A DNA stretch of 64,000 bases from Algoriphagus marincola DSM 16067 (GTDB lineage Bacteria; Bacteroidota; Bacteroidia; Cytophagales; Cyclobacteriaceae): the NCBI RefSeq assembly GCF_000429405.1, contig NZ_KE386899.1, forward strand, positions 171,173-235,172. Reading direction: 5' to 3'. How positions within the stretch are numbered: the first letter of the stretch is position 1; the number at the start of each line of letters is the position of its first letter. Under the pieces are notes generated by a model. The model was given only the letters and a program-made list of their open reading frames with translations, was not told where the DNA came from and ran no database searches. This document shows positions 28,024-36,159 of this stretch, piece after piece. The translations under genes and the position numbers were made by a program.

Positions 28024-28854
28024 ATGCAATTTTTCAATAAAGTGCTTTTGTGGATTTCGTGGCTCTCCTTGGATGTGGTGTCCGGCGCTATGGCTGGAAT
28101 GCTGTTTTTTTCAGAGCTCTTGCATGTATCCATAGAACTCCCCTCTTATATACTATTGGGAATTGCCGTTTGGTGTATCTATAATTTAGATCATGTACTC
28201 GACGCTCAGGAAAACCGACTATTTTCTTCAAGAAGGTTTTTTCATCAAAAGGCTAAAAAGGTGTTGATATTCGGAGTATTGTCCCTTGGTTTTATGGGTC
28301 TTATCGGAGGATTTTGGTTGTTTGGATGGGGGAGTGAAATGAAGTCTGTTTTGGCGCTTGGCCTTGTTATTTTGTTTGCTCGGGTGGTGATTTGGAAGTT
28401 TGGGATGGGATGGATGAAAGAGGTCTCTATTGCATTCTTTTACGTATTGGGGATTTCATTTTTACCCTTACTGACTGCGAATGCCTTAGATAGGACGCTT
28501 TGGTTTTGGGTGTTTTTCACGCTTTATTTACTCTTAGCTATTTACAACTTGTTTATTTTGTCTTTTTTGGATCTGGAAGAAGATCAGCAGGCTGGCTTTT
28601 TTTCTGCTGCAAGGTCTTTCGGGGCTGATCGGTTGGAAAGGATCATTTATGCTATCAGTGCGGTGCTTCTGGGAGGAAATTTTTTGACATTGGTGTTTGC
28701 CCCATCGTTTTTCAAAATTTTTGGTGTTTTTCTCCTCGCGATGACTTTGATTCACTGGCTCACTTTCCGTAAATCTCATTGGACTTTGGAAGAAAAGCGG
28801 CTAAGTATGGAATGGGCTTTTTCACTTCCGCTTTTATTGCTCATTTTACTCTAG
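28024..28854 (+). CDS. UbiA-superfamily prenyltransferase-like membrane protein
   Basis: 276 aa with about eight or nine hydrophobic segments. Two acidic motifs sit where UbiA enzymes bind prenyl diphosphate-Mg: YNLDHVLDAQ (near residue 60), a divergent form of NDxxDxxxD, and FLDLEEDQQAGFFSAARSFGADR (near 180-200), like the second DxxxD with the following A-G. The overall fit is good but the first motif has lost its leading N-D pair, so activity is uncertain. The ATG at 28024 is preferred to a TTG 23 codons upstream. A methyltransferase gene starts 4 nt after its stop. Confidence 0.65.
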   Translation: MQFFNKVLLWISWLSLDVVSGAMAGMLFFSELLHVSIELPSYILLGIAVWCIYNLDHVLDAQENRLFSSRRFFHQKAKKVLIFGVLSLGFMGLIGGFWLFGWGSEMKSVLALGLVILFARVVIWKFGMGWMKEVSIAFFYVLGISFLPLLTANALDRTLWFWVFFTLYLLLAIYNLFILSFLDLEEDQQAGFFSAARSFGADRLERIIYAISAVLLGGNFLTLVFAPSFFKIFGVFLLAMTLIHWLTFRKSHWTLEEKRLSMEWAFSLPLLLLILL

Positions 28855-28858
28855 CGGG

Positions 28859-29452
28859 ATGAAAGATAACTACCGTTTGGTGGGAAGGGTTTACAGACCA
28901 CTTTCAAGATTGGTTTTTGGGAAGAAACTATCTCATGCAAATGCCCATTTTTTGAGTCAATATCTTTCTGGGAAAACACTAATAATTGGTGGAGGTGATG
29001 GGTTTGACTACCGGGAATTTCAAGATCGACTTTCTGGTGAATACTGGGAGCTTTCCGAATCCATGTTGAACAAGGCAAAAGAAAACCTTCAATCCAGTGA
29101 GCTTTCTTTTCATTTAGGGAGTTTCCGAAGTTCTGGACCCTTTGATCTAGTTCTATTGCCTTTTGTTTTGGACACGCTTACAGATGAACAAATTTCCAAA
29201 TTTCTTCATCGAGTGGATCAAAATCTCAAGTCCGGAGGAATGGTGATCCTATCTGATTTTTTCAAAACAGATTCAGTCCGGCAGTCCATTATCACTGCTT
29301 TGATGATAGCTTTTTTTCGACTGGTGGCAGGACATTGTCGAAAGGATCTTCCGGATCACATATCCTGGCTGAGTGCTCAGGGCTGGATTTTGAAAGAGGA
29401 AAAAGTTTGGAAAAATGGCTGGATTCGGGCGCAAGTTTGGGTAAAGGATTAA
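28859..29452 (+). CDS. Class I SAM-dependent methyltransferase
   Basis: 197 aa with a compact Rossmann fold: the SAM loop is GKTLIIGGGDGFDYREF (near residues 38-54), FDLVLLPFVLDTLTDEQ (near 95) is motif IV, and LKSGGMVILSDFF (near 125) is the post-loop strand typical of UbiE/Coq5-like enzymes. The substrate is unknown. Its position 4 nt behind the UbiA-like gene suggests that the two modify one prenylated or quinone-like compound. The stop overlaps the convergent ceramidase stop by 4 bp. Confidence 0.75.
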   Translation: MKDNYRLVGRVYRPLSRLVFGKKLSHANAHFLSQYLSGKTLIIGGGDGFDYREFQDRLSGEYWELSESMLNKAKENLQSSELSFHLGSFRSSGPFDLVLLPFVLDTLTDEQISKFLHRVDQNLKSGGMVILSDFFKTDSVRQSIITALMIAFFRLVAGHCRKDLPDHISWLSAQGWILKEEKVWKNGWIRAQVWVKD

Positions 29453-30798
29453 ATACCGCTTTGTTCGATGATTTTTGTGATCATATCGTCGAAATACTTT
29501 CCATTCCCAGGCCCATACCAATTCATTTCCCGCACTTCGTGAAAGTGTTTGTCATAGAGTTCATCGGGCGTGATGTAGCCAATGTAGCCTCCATTGAAAG
29601 TTGTGATGATCAAGTTAAGACCTTTTGATTCGGCTAGTTTTTCCCACTTTTCATAAAATACCCCAGATATTTCACCGCTAGAAGAGATCAGAAGTGTATT
29701 CCCAATTTGTGTGATATCGAAATGTGCATTGGTGTCTCCTACCAGCCAGTCAAAAAGCCAGGGACGAATTCTCCAATTGTCCGAAATCCGAAGGTGCGGT
29801 TCCCGAAGTTGAATATCCAACCGGGCATTTTTCATGCTTGTATTTCGAATCGTAGCGTACCGAGTCATTTTCAAGCGATTGACAGAATCTAGTTGAAAGG
29901 CGTATTCCTGAATATCCTTTACCTGATTTCCCGGGGCAATCGGGCGGTGAGAACCAACTGTCCCGGAAGCAAAAAGTGCAAAGTCAAACTCTTTTTCTTC
30001 CAGGGTTTTCATGAGGTAGAAAGGATAGTCCCCAGAAAGCCCCATGAATTTCGAACTGAGACAAGTGGCATGAGCCGAGTAGGTGATCAAGGTGGCTTTT
30101 TGACCAGATTTTTGGGTGAAAATCAGCTGACGGGTAAAGGGGTCTGTCGGGCCATCTTTGATGAATCGGTTGGCAAGCAACTCGCCGGCATCTGCTTTCC
30201 GGTAGGTGATGGAGACAGTATCCATTTCCATTTTTGCCTTAGAAATAGCTTCTAAACTTTTCTCAGTCATCATTTGCACGATCTCTTCTTTGAATCCTCC
30301 AAAAGCCAGTTCGCCGGCCGGTCCCGGCATGTAGCCCCCCATTCCAGAGTGTGTATGGGTAGCAGTGAAAATCACCTGGGAAATCTCCGGAAAGTCTTTT
30401 TTGACTGCGCTTTCTATGGATTTTGCCAAGTGAGGGTGGACAATCAAAAGCTCCAGATTTATCCAAGCAATGCTGCTTTTTCCATTGCTGAGGAAGATAC
30501 TCTTGACAAAGCTGCTATCCTGAACAAAATCATAAGGTCCCCTTGGTGCATATCCTACTAAGTCAATCGGCTTAGCGGGCGTCATATTTGCCTTGGCCCA
30601 TCCTGCTATCCAAAGGTTTCCTTGGGTAGATTTAATAGGTAAGTCTTGAAGGCTTTGGAGGGTTTTTTGATAAAATTCTTGCTCCTCGATTGGCGATCGA
30701 TCTACACGAGTAAGGGTGAAAATTGCTACCAGCAACAAAAACAGAAAGATCCCGAGAAGGACCTTTCCAAAAGTGATAAAAATAGATTTCCAGTTCAT
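29449..30798 (-). CDS. Neutral/alkaline ceramidase-like hydrolase, membrane-anchored
   Basis: 449 aa with an N-terminal membrane anchor (residues about 8-30, LGIFLFLLLVAIFTL). The neutral ceramidase N-terminal domain follows: WAKANMTPAKPIDLVGYAPRGP, the zinc-ligand motif TATHTHSGMGG (147-155), and SAHATCLSSKFMGLSGDYP (near 240-260). Family enzymes cleave the amide of ceramides; this protein is shorter than bacterial secreted ceramidases (about 650 aa) and lacks their C-terminal domain. Sphingolipids occur in many Bacteroidota, so a host lipid substrate is possible. It starts 3 nt after purM. Confidence 0.78.
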   Translation of the reverse strand: MNWKSIFITFGKVLLGIFLFLLLVAIFTLTRVDRSPIEEQEFYQKTLQSLQDLPIKSTQGNLWIAGWAKANMTPAKPIDLVGYAPRGPYDFVQDSSFVKSIFLSNGKSSIAWINLELLIVHPHLAKSIESAVKKDFPEISQVIFTATHTHSGMGGYMPGPAGELAFGGFKEEIVQMMTEKSLEAISKAKMEMDTVSITYRKADAGELLANRFIKDGPTDPFTRQLIFTQKSGQKATLITYSAHATCLSSKFMGLSGDYPFYLMKTLEEKEFDFALFASGTVGSHRPIAPGNQVKDIQEYAFQLDSVNRLKMTRYATIRNTSMKNARLDIQLREPHLRISDNWRIRPWLFDWLVGDTNAHFDITQIGNTLLISSSGEISGVFYEKWEKLAESKGLNLIITTFNGGYIGYITPDELYDKHFHEVREMNWYGPGNGKYFDDMITKIIEQSGI

Positions 30799-30801
30799 GA
30801 A

Positions 30802-31965
30802 TTAGTATTCATAAGTCCCATAAGGGCTATGGATGCTTACCTTTTTCTCGGTAGATGCCTCGACCCGACCAATGATTTGAGCTTCTACGCCGTGGGATTC
30901 TGCGATATCGATGATTTCTTCGGCATAGCGCTCGTCTAGGTAAACTTCCATTCGGTGTCCCATATTGAAAACCTTGTACATTTCTTTCCAGTCCGTGCCG
31001 CTTTCTTCCTGAATGATTCTGAAAAGTGGAGGGGTCTCAAAGAGGTTGTCTTTAATCACATGGAGATTTTCGATGAAGTGAAGCACTTTGGTTTGTGCGC
31101 CTCCAGAACAATGGACCAATCCGTGAATATGCGGTCTTAAGTAATTGAGCACATCCACCATGATGGGGGCGTAAGTCCGGGTAGGGGAAAGCACGAGCTT
31201 GCCCATATCCAAAGGAGCTCCAGGAGCTGGATCAGTCAGGTTGTATTTCCCTGTGTAAATTAAGTCTTCCGGCACTGCAGGGTCATAAGATTCCGGATAC
31301 TTCGTCTTCAAAAGTTTATTGAAAACATCATGTCTGGCAGAGGTTAGTCCATTACTTCCCATTCCACCATTGTATTCAGTTTCATAGTTGGATTTGCCAA
31401 AAGAAGCTAAACCAACAATGACGTCTCCTGCCTGAATTTTGTCATTGGCAATGATATCCTCTCTTCGCATGCGACATGTGACCGTACTGTCTACAATTAC
31501 GGTACGCACCAAGTCGCCCACATCGGCTGTTTCTCCTCCGGTAAGTATTGCGTTGACTCCTTTGTCACGAAGCATTTGAAGTACTTCTTCTGTGCCTTCG
31601 ATAATGGCTGAAATGACTTCTCCTGGGATTAAGTTTTTATTTCTTCCGATAGTAGAGGAGACAAGAATATTATTGATCGCACCCACACAAAGCAGGTCAT
31701 CGGTATTCATGATGATGGCATCCTGAGCAATTCCTTTCCAGACGCTTAAGTCTCCTGTTTCTTTCCAATAGAGATATGCAAGGGAAGACTTGGTTCCTGC
31801 GCCATCTGCATGCATGATATTGCAGTATTCCGGGTCATTGCCCAGGGTGTCTTCGACGATTTTGCAGAATGCTTTTGGAAAAAGGCCTTTGTCAAGGTTT
31901 GCGATGGCCTGATGCACATCTTCTTTGGAGGCGGAAACACCGCGCTGCATATAGCGCTCGTTCAT
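30802..31965 (-). CDS. purM: Phosphoribosylformylglycinamidine cyclo-ligase (AIR synthase)
   Basis: 387 aa from the ATG at 31965 (MNERYMQRGVSASKEDVHQAI). ATP-dependent enzyme of purine synthesis making AIR from FGAM. Visible features: NIMHADGAGTKSSLAYLYWK near residue 55, NTDDLLCVGA, LTGGETADVGD (near 160) and HGLVHCSGGAQTKVLHF (near 290). The frame stays open 42 codons upstream, but that stretch runs into the repeat at 32068 and is not family-like. Cotranscribed with the ceramidase gene. Confidence 0.92.
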   Translation of the reverse strand: MNERYMQRGVSASKEDVHQAIANLDKGLFPKAFCKIVEDTLGNDPEYCNIMHADGAGTKSSLAYLYWKETGDLSVWKGIAQDAIIMNTDDLLCVGAINNILVSSTIGRNKNLIPGEVISAIIEGTEEVLQMLRDKGVNAILTGGETADVGDLVRTVIVDSTVTCRMRREDIIANDKIQAGDVIVGLASFGKSNYETEYNGGMGSNGLTSARHDVFNKLLKTKYPESYDPAVPEDLIYTGKYNLTDPAPGAPLDMGKLVLSPTRTYAPIMVDVLNYLRPHIHGLVHCSGGAQTKVLHFIENLHVIKDNLFETPPLFRIIQEESGTDWKEMYKVFNMGHRMEVYLDERYAEEIIDIAESHGVEAQIIGRVEASTEKKVSIHSPYGTYEY

Positions 31966-32067
31966 GGAGATTTGGGATTGGTTACCAATAAACAAAGTTA
32001 AGTATTCCGATTCATTGAGGAAGGAATTTGTGGGAAATATGTATATGGTGAAATAGGCCTGCGGCAA

Positions 32068-32380
32068 GATATGCTTCACTTCGTTCAGCAAGATAGGTTC
32101 GGCTCCGCCTCACAAGATATTTTGCACTACGCTCGATGAAATAGGCTTCACGAAATAAGGCAGAAATATATCTCGCTTCGCTCTATGAAAAAGGCATGCT
32201 GAAAGATATGCTTCACTTCGTTCAGTAAGATAAGTTAAGATAAGCTCCACGAGATATTTTGAGCTGCCCCATGATCATAATCCACTACTTGCTGCTTACC
32301 ACTCACTATTTACTTATTACTCCCGACTTTGCACTTCGAGCTCCCAACTTCCAACTTCCATCTTCCAACTCACCCTCCCC
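32068..32380. repeat. Repeat-rich spacer between purM and ddl
   Basis: No gene. GATATGCTTCACTTCGTTCAG occurs at about 32071 and again near 32208, with related units in between built on the scheme TATnTCGCTtcGCTC-GAAATA in both orientations. The right part (32330-32375) is a C/T-rich stretch with CCAACTTCCA-type units. The layout resembles clusters of dispersed palindromic repeats. Confidence 0.55.
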
Positions 32381-32381
32381 C

Positions 32382-33368
32382 TCACTCAAACATCTCCTCA
32401 ATCAATTGGGTGTAAAAGTCTTTCACTTCCATGCCTACAGCTCGGACTTGTTGGGAGATCAAACTTGTTTCTGTTTGCCCGGGAACAGTATTGATCTCGA
32501 TAAAGTAAAATTTCCCGCTTTCTTTCTCTAAAAAGTAATCAATTCGCACAGCTCCTTTGCAGTTGAGCTTTTCGTAGACTTTCTCGACGATTCGGCTGAC
32601 ACGCGTAGCCTCTTCTTCGTTCATTCGACCTGGAGTGATTTCCTCCGTGACTCCTGCGGTATACTTGGCCTCAAAGTCAAAATACTCCTTGCTGCTAACG
32701 ATTTCGGTGGCTGGAAGAACTGTAATTGTACCTTTTCCCCGAAAAACCCCAATCGAAAATTCTCTACCGGATACAAATTCCTCCACCAAGACCTGTTTGT
32801 CTTCTGCAAAGGCACTTTCCAAAGCCTTCGGAAGTTCCTCCCAAGTTTTCACCTTGCTCATCCCTATCGAACTTCCTCCATTATTCGGTTTGATAAAAAG
32901 TGGGAGCGTCAATTCAGATTCTATTCGTTTTTTGTTTTCAGCAGTATTCGCAAATAATTGAAGCGATTTGGCGATGTGAAGCTCAGGAATATCGTCTACA
33001 ATCGCTTTGGTGTAGCCCTTGTTCATCGTGATGGCAGAGGTGAGTTGGTCGCAGGTCGTGTAGGGAATTCCCAACATGTCAAAATATCCGGCAAGCTTTC
33101 CGTCCTCCCCTGGTGAACCATGAAGAATGTTGAACACCCCGTCAAAGGTGATTTTTTCATCGCCAATAGTGATAGAAAAATCATTCAGGTCTACTGGAAT
33201 TTTTTCTCCAGAATCGCAGATAAAATGCCAATCACTCGGATAAATTAGGATTTTATAGACATCGTATCGAGTTCGGTCAATGGTTTTTTCCACGACTGCT
33301 GCACTTTTCAAGGAGATCACCGACTCACCGGTAAATCCGCCTGTAACGAGGGCGATTTTTTTCTTCAT
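32382..33368 (-). CDS. ddl: D-alanine--D-alanine ligase
   Basis: 328-aa ATP-grasp ligase making the D-Ala-D-Ala dipeptide for peptidoglycan. N-terminal LVTGGFTGESVISLKSAA, the substrate region FDGVFNILHGSPGEDGKLAGYFDMLGIPYT (near residues 75-105), LPLFIKPNNGGSSIGMSKV (near 155), EEFVSGREFSIGVF, and the metal-binding C-terminus FYFIEINTVPGQTETSLI. Y-D-K/Y specificity residues were not scored. It stands alone between repeats and the divergent peptidase. Confidence 0.93.
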   Translation of the reverse strand: MKKKIALVTGGFTGESVISLKSAAVVEKTIDRTRYDVYKILIYPSDWHFICDSGEKIPVDLNDFSITIGDEKITFDGVFNILHGSPGEDGKLAGYFDMLGIPYTTCDQLTSAITMNKGYTKAIVDDIPELHIAKSLQLFANTAENKKRIESELTLPLFIKPNNGGSSIGMSKVKTWEELPKALESAFAEDKQVLVEEFVSGREFSIGVFRGKGTITVLPATEIVSSKEYFDFEAKYTAGVTEEITPGRMNEEEATRVSRIVEKVYEKLNCKGAVRIDYFLEKESGKFYFIEINTVPGQTETSLISQQVRAVGMEVKDFYTQLIEEMFE

Positions 33369-33417
33369 AGCTGGAGTAAAATGAATATGCGAAGTAGCTT
33401 AATTTATCCAAACCCTC

Positions 33418-33425
33418 CAAAGATA
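33418..33425 (-). promoter_or_regulatory. -7 element upstream of ddl
   Basis: TATCTTTG on the minus strand, 50 nt before the ddl ATG; no clear -33 partner. Confidence 0.35.
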
Positions 33426-33498
33426 ATGCCCCTTCAGCGCCTTATTTTCTTATATTCGTCCCTGTTAATTCACGCATTTACCCCAAATTTATTCTGAT

Positions 33499-35685
33499 AT
33501 GATTAAAAGTTTGAAAAAGACCGGTATGCTTTTACTGGTTTTGATCAGCACAGCCTCCTTGCTACAAGCACAGGCTTTAAAAAAAGTAACGCTTGAGGAT
33601 GTTTTTAAAAAAGGCACCTTCTCCCAAAAATCTGTCTATGGCATCAACTGGATGAAAGACGGGCAATTTTACAGTAGTTTGGTGAATCGGGCTGGCTCTC
33701 CCATGGTAGTCAAGATCAATCTTGCAACTGGAGAGGAAGAAGCAGTCCTATTAGATGGTAGGGCGCTTGGAGTCAAATTTACTTCCTATTCCTTCAATAC
33801 GGATGAGTCCAAAGCGCTGATTGCATCTGATGTGGAGTCTATCTACCGAAGATCGAGCAAGGGGATATTCTATGTGGTTGATATGGCTACTGGCGAAAAG
33901 CAGCAACTCGCAGATGGAGAGAAAATCTCTTACGCAACACTTTCACCTGACAATAACAAGGTCGCTTTCGTCAAGGACAATGACCTATTCATGGTCGATT
34001 TGTCAAGTAATGAGACGACTCAGATCACTCAAGACGGCGAATGGAACAAGATTATCAATGGAGCCGCAGATTGGGTCTATGAAGAGGAGTTTTCCATGGC
34101 ACAGGCTTTCAAATGGTCTCCAGATGGGAAGAAAATCGCATTTATCCGCTTTGATGAGACCAGTGTTCCTGAGTTTAATATGCAACTCTGGGGGCCGCTT
34201 TATCCGGCAGACTACCGATTCAAATACCCCAAAGCAGGAGAAAAGAATGCGGAGGTTAGTATTCATGTCTATGATTTGATATCTGGTAATATCCAGAAAA
34301 TGGATGCTGGTTCAGAGACTGATATTTACCTTCCCCGAATCTACTGGACACAAGATCCCAACCAATTGGCATTTATTCGGCTAAACCGTCTTCAAAACCA
34401 ATTGGATCTTTTTCATGCTAATGCCAGAACTGGAGAAAGTAAATTGATTCTTTCGGAGAAATCAGAGACCTATGTGGATCTGAATTACAATGATAATCTC
34501 CAATATCTAAGTGATGGAAAAAGCTTTATTCGAACATCGGAGCAGGATGGCTTCAAGCATATCTATCATCATGCTATGGATGGAAGCTTGATCAAGCAAA
34601 TTACTACAGGTAACTGGGAAGTTACTGAGTTGGTAGGAGTAGATGAAAAAGGGAAGAAGATCTACTTTGTGTCCACTGAAGCTTCTCCGCTTGAGCGAAA
34701 CTTTTATGTGGTGGATTTGAATGGGAAAAGTAAAAAATCCCTAACTCCACTATCCGGTACGCACCGAATCAATATGAGTCCGGATCATCGTTTCTTTATC
34801 GATTATTTCTCTACTACTAAGATCCCGCAAAAAGTAGTGCTTTGCGAGGCGAACGGTATGCCTGTAAAAACGTTGGAAGAAAATGCCGAGTTGGAGGAAA
34901 CCCTGAAAGATTATGCTCTTGGAAAGAAGGAGTTTTTCACTTTTCCTACTGTGGATGGTACTTCACTGAACGGCTATATGATCAAGCCGGCAGATTTTGA
35001 CCCGAATAAAAAATATCCAGTATTGATGTATGTCTATGGAGGTCCAGGATCTCAGAATGTATTGAACTCTTGGGGTGGTACCCGTGACTTTTGGCATCAG
35101 GCTTTGGTGGCTGAGGGTTATATCGTAGCTTGTGTAGACAACCGTGGCACAGGAGCCCGGGGTCGTGACTTCAAGCATGCTACCTATGCGAACCTTGGGA
35201 AATTAGAAACTATAGATCAGATAGAAGGAGCGAAATATTTTGCGAAGCAATCCTTCGTAGATCCGGGCCGAATCGGCATCTGGGGTTGGTCTTATGGAGG
35301 ATACATGTCTTCCCTTTCCTTAATGATCGGTAATGATGTGTTTAAAGCAGCTATTGCCGTTGCCCCGGTAACCACTTGGAGATACTACGATACGATTTAC
35401 ACTGAGCGCTATCTTCAGACACCGCAACTCAATCCTGCAGGCTATGATGACAATAGCCCGATCACTCATGTGAACAAGTTAAAAGGGAATTTTCTACTGA
35501 TTCATGGTACGGGTGATGATAATGTTCATTTCCAAAACACGGTGGATTTGGTTGATGCCTTAATTACGGCGGATAAGCAGTTTGAGACCTTCTATTATCC
35601 AAACCGAAACCACGGAATCTACGGAGGCAATACCACTTGGCATTTGTACACCCAAATGACGGATTTCTTGAAGCGAAAACTGTAA
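33499..35685 (+). CDS. Dipeptidyl peptidase IV (S9B)
   Basis: 728 aa with a signal peptide (MLLLVLISTASLLQAQA, ending near 26). The N-terminal beta-propeller spans about 60-460 and holds the DPP4 double-Glu signature AADWVYEEEFSMAQAF (near 195). The alpha/beta-hydrolase domain has the nucleophile loop WGWSYGGYMSSLS (near 600), the Asp in LLIHGTGDDNVHF (near 675) and the His in YPNRNHGIYGGN (near 707). Cleaves Xaa-Pro dipeptides from peptide N-termini in the periplasm. Single gene with a strong terminator. Confidence 0.93.
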   Translation: MIKSLKKTGMLLLVLISTASLLQAQALKKVTLEDVFKKGTFSQKSVYGINWMKDGQFYSSLVNRAGSPMVVKINLATGEEEAVLLDGRALGVKFTSYSFNTDESKALIASDVESIYRRSSKGIFYVVDMATGEKQQLADGEKISYATLSPDNNKVAFVKDNDLFMVDLSSNETTQITQDGEWNKIINGAADWVYEEEFSMAQAFKWSPDGKKIAFIRFDETSVPEFNMQLWGPLYPADYRFKYPKAGEKNAEVSIHVYDLISGNIQKMDAGSETDIYLPRIYWTQDPNQLAFIRLNRLQNQLDLFHANARTGESKLILSEKSETYVDLNYNDNLQYLSDGKSFIRTSEQDGFKHIYHHAMDGSLIKQITTGNWEVTELVGVDEKGKKIYFVSTEASPLERNFYVVDLNGKSKKSLTPLSGTHRINMSPDHRFFIDYFSTTKIPQKVVLCEANGMPVKTLEENAELEETLKDYALGKKEFFTFPTVDGTSLNGYMIKPADFDPNKKYPVLMYVYGGPGSQNVLNSWGGTRDFWHQALVAEGYIVACVDNRGTGARGRDFKHATYANLGKLETIDQIEGAKYFAKQSFVDPGRIGIWGWSYGGYMSSLSLMIGNDVFKAAIAVAPVTTWRYYDTIYTERYLQTPQLNPAGYDDNSPITHVNKLKGNFLLIHGTGDDNVHFQNTVDLVDALITADKQFETFYYPNRNHGIYGGNTTWHLYTQMTDFLKRKL

Positions 35686-35705
35686 TTGATTTTAAAAAAA
35701 GACAG

Positions 35706-35739
35706 AAAACCGCAGGGCCTGAGTTCTGCGGTTTTTTTT
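35706..35739 (+). terminator. Terminator after the DPP4 gene
   Basis: Stem AAAACCGCAG / CTGCGGTTTT (35706-35715 with 35726-35735), followed by a T run to 35739. Confidence 0.85.
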
Positions 35740-35777
35740 GTGAAAAACACTTTGCGCCGTGGCACCTTCGCGAGAAA

Positions 35778-36017
35778 TCAAGCCAACTTAATCTGATCAA
35801 GATAAAATTTCATCCGGCTGTGGTCCCGGGGTAAAAAGTCAATTTTATCAATCTTGTCTTCCTTGTGATTATAAAAAACCTCTACGTAATCATTTTCCAA
35901 CAGATACAGATTCACCTTGTGCCGGTAATAGCGAATAGCCACCACGAAGGTACCCTCTAGGTAGAGGGTCTTGATCTTTTGGTGTAGAGGCATATCGCTG
36001 AATTCTTCTCGGCTCAT
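35778..36017 (-). CDS. Small conserved-looking hypothetical protein
   Basis: 79 aa: helical start (MSREEFSDMPLHQKIKTLYLEG), then three beta-strand-like segments (TFVVAIRYYRHKVNLYLLENDYVEVFYNH) and a basic end. Charged and soluble, no signal. I recall similar short proteins with the RYYRHKVNLYLL pattern in Cytophagales, none with a known function. The ATG start is clear. It lies on its own between two terminators. Confidence 0.65.
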   Translation of the reverse strand: MSREEFSDMPLHQKIKTLYLEGTFVVAIRYYRHKVNLYLLENDYVEVFYNHKEDKIDKIDFLPRDHSRMKFYLDQIKLA

Positions 36018-36109
36018 GAACTTGTTTTTACTTCTGACTCCAAATTAATCAAAATGGTTCGGGGAATGCGTGATTTTTTGAATTAGTCCGTGAAATACTC
36101 CAAAAACAA

Positions 36110-36139
36110 AAAGCCCCAAGATAGTTTTCTTGGGGCTTT
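36110..36139 (-). terminator. Terminator of the CstB-like gene
   Basis: A 12-bp stem, AAAGCCCCAAGA / TCTTGGGGCTTT (36110-36121 with 36128-36139), with T-rich sequence on the minus-strand side. Confidence 0.8.
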
Positions 36140-36159
36140 GATTGTTGGTTTAGCTGTAC

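Noticed and set aside
31966..32091. 42-codon extension of purM
   Set aside because: Encodes part of the palindromic repeat unit; AIR synthases start at MNERYMQRG.
32068..32260. Possible CRISPR array
   Set aside because: Repeat units are palindromic, unevenly spaced and variable; no cas genes in the window.
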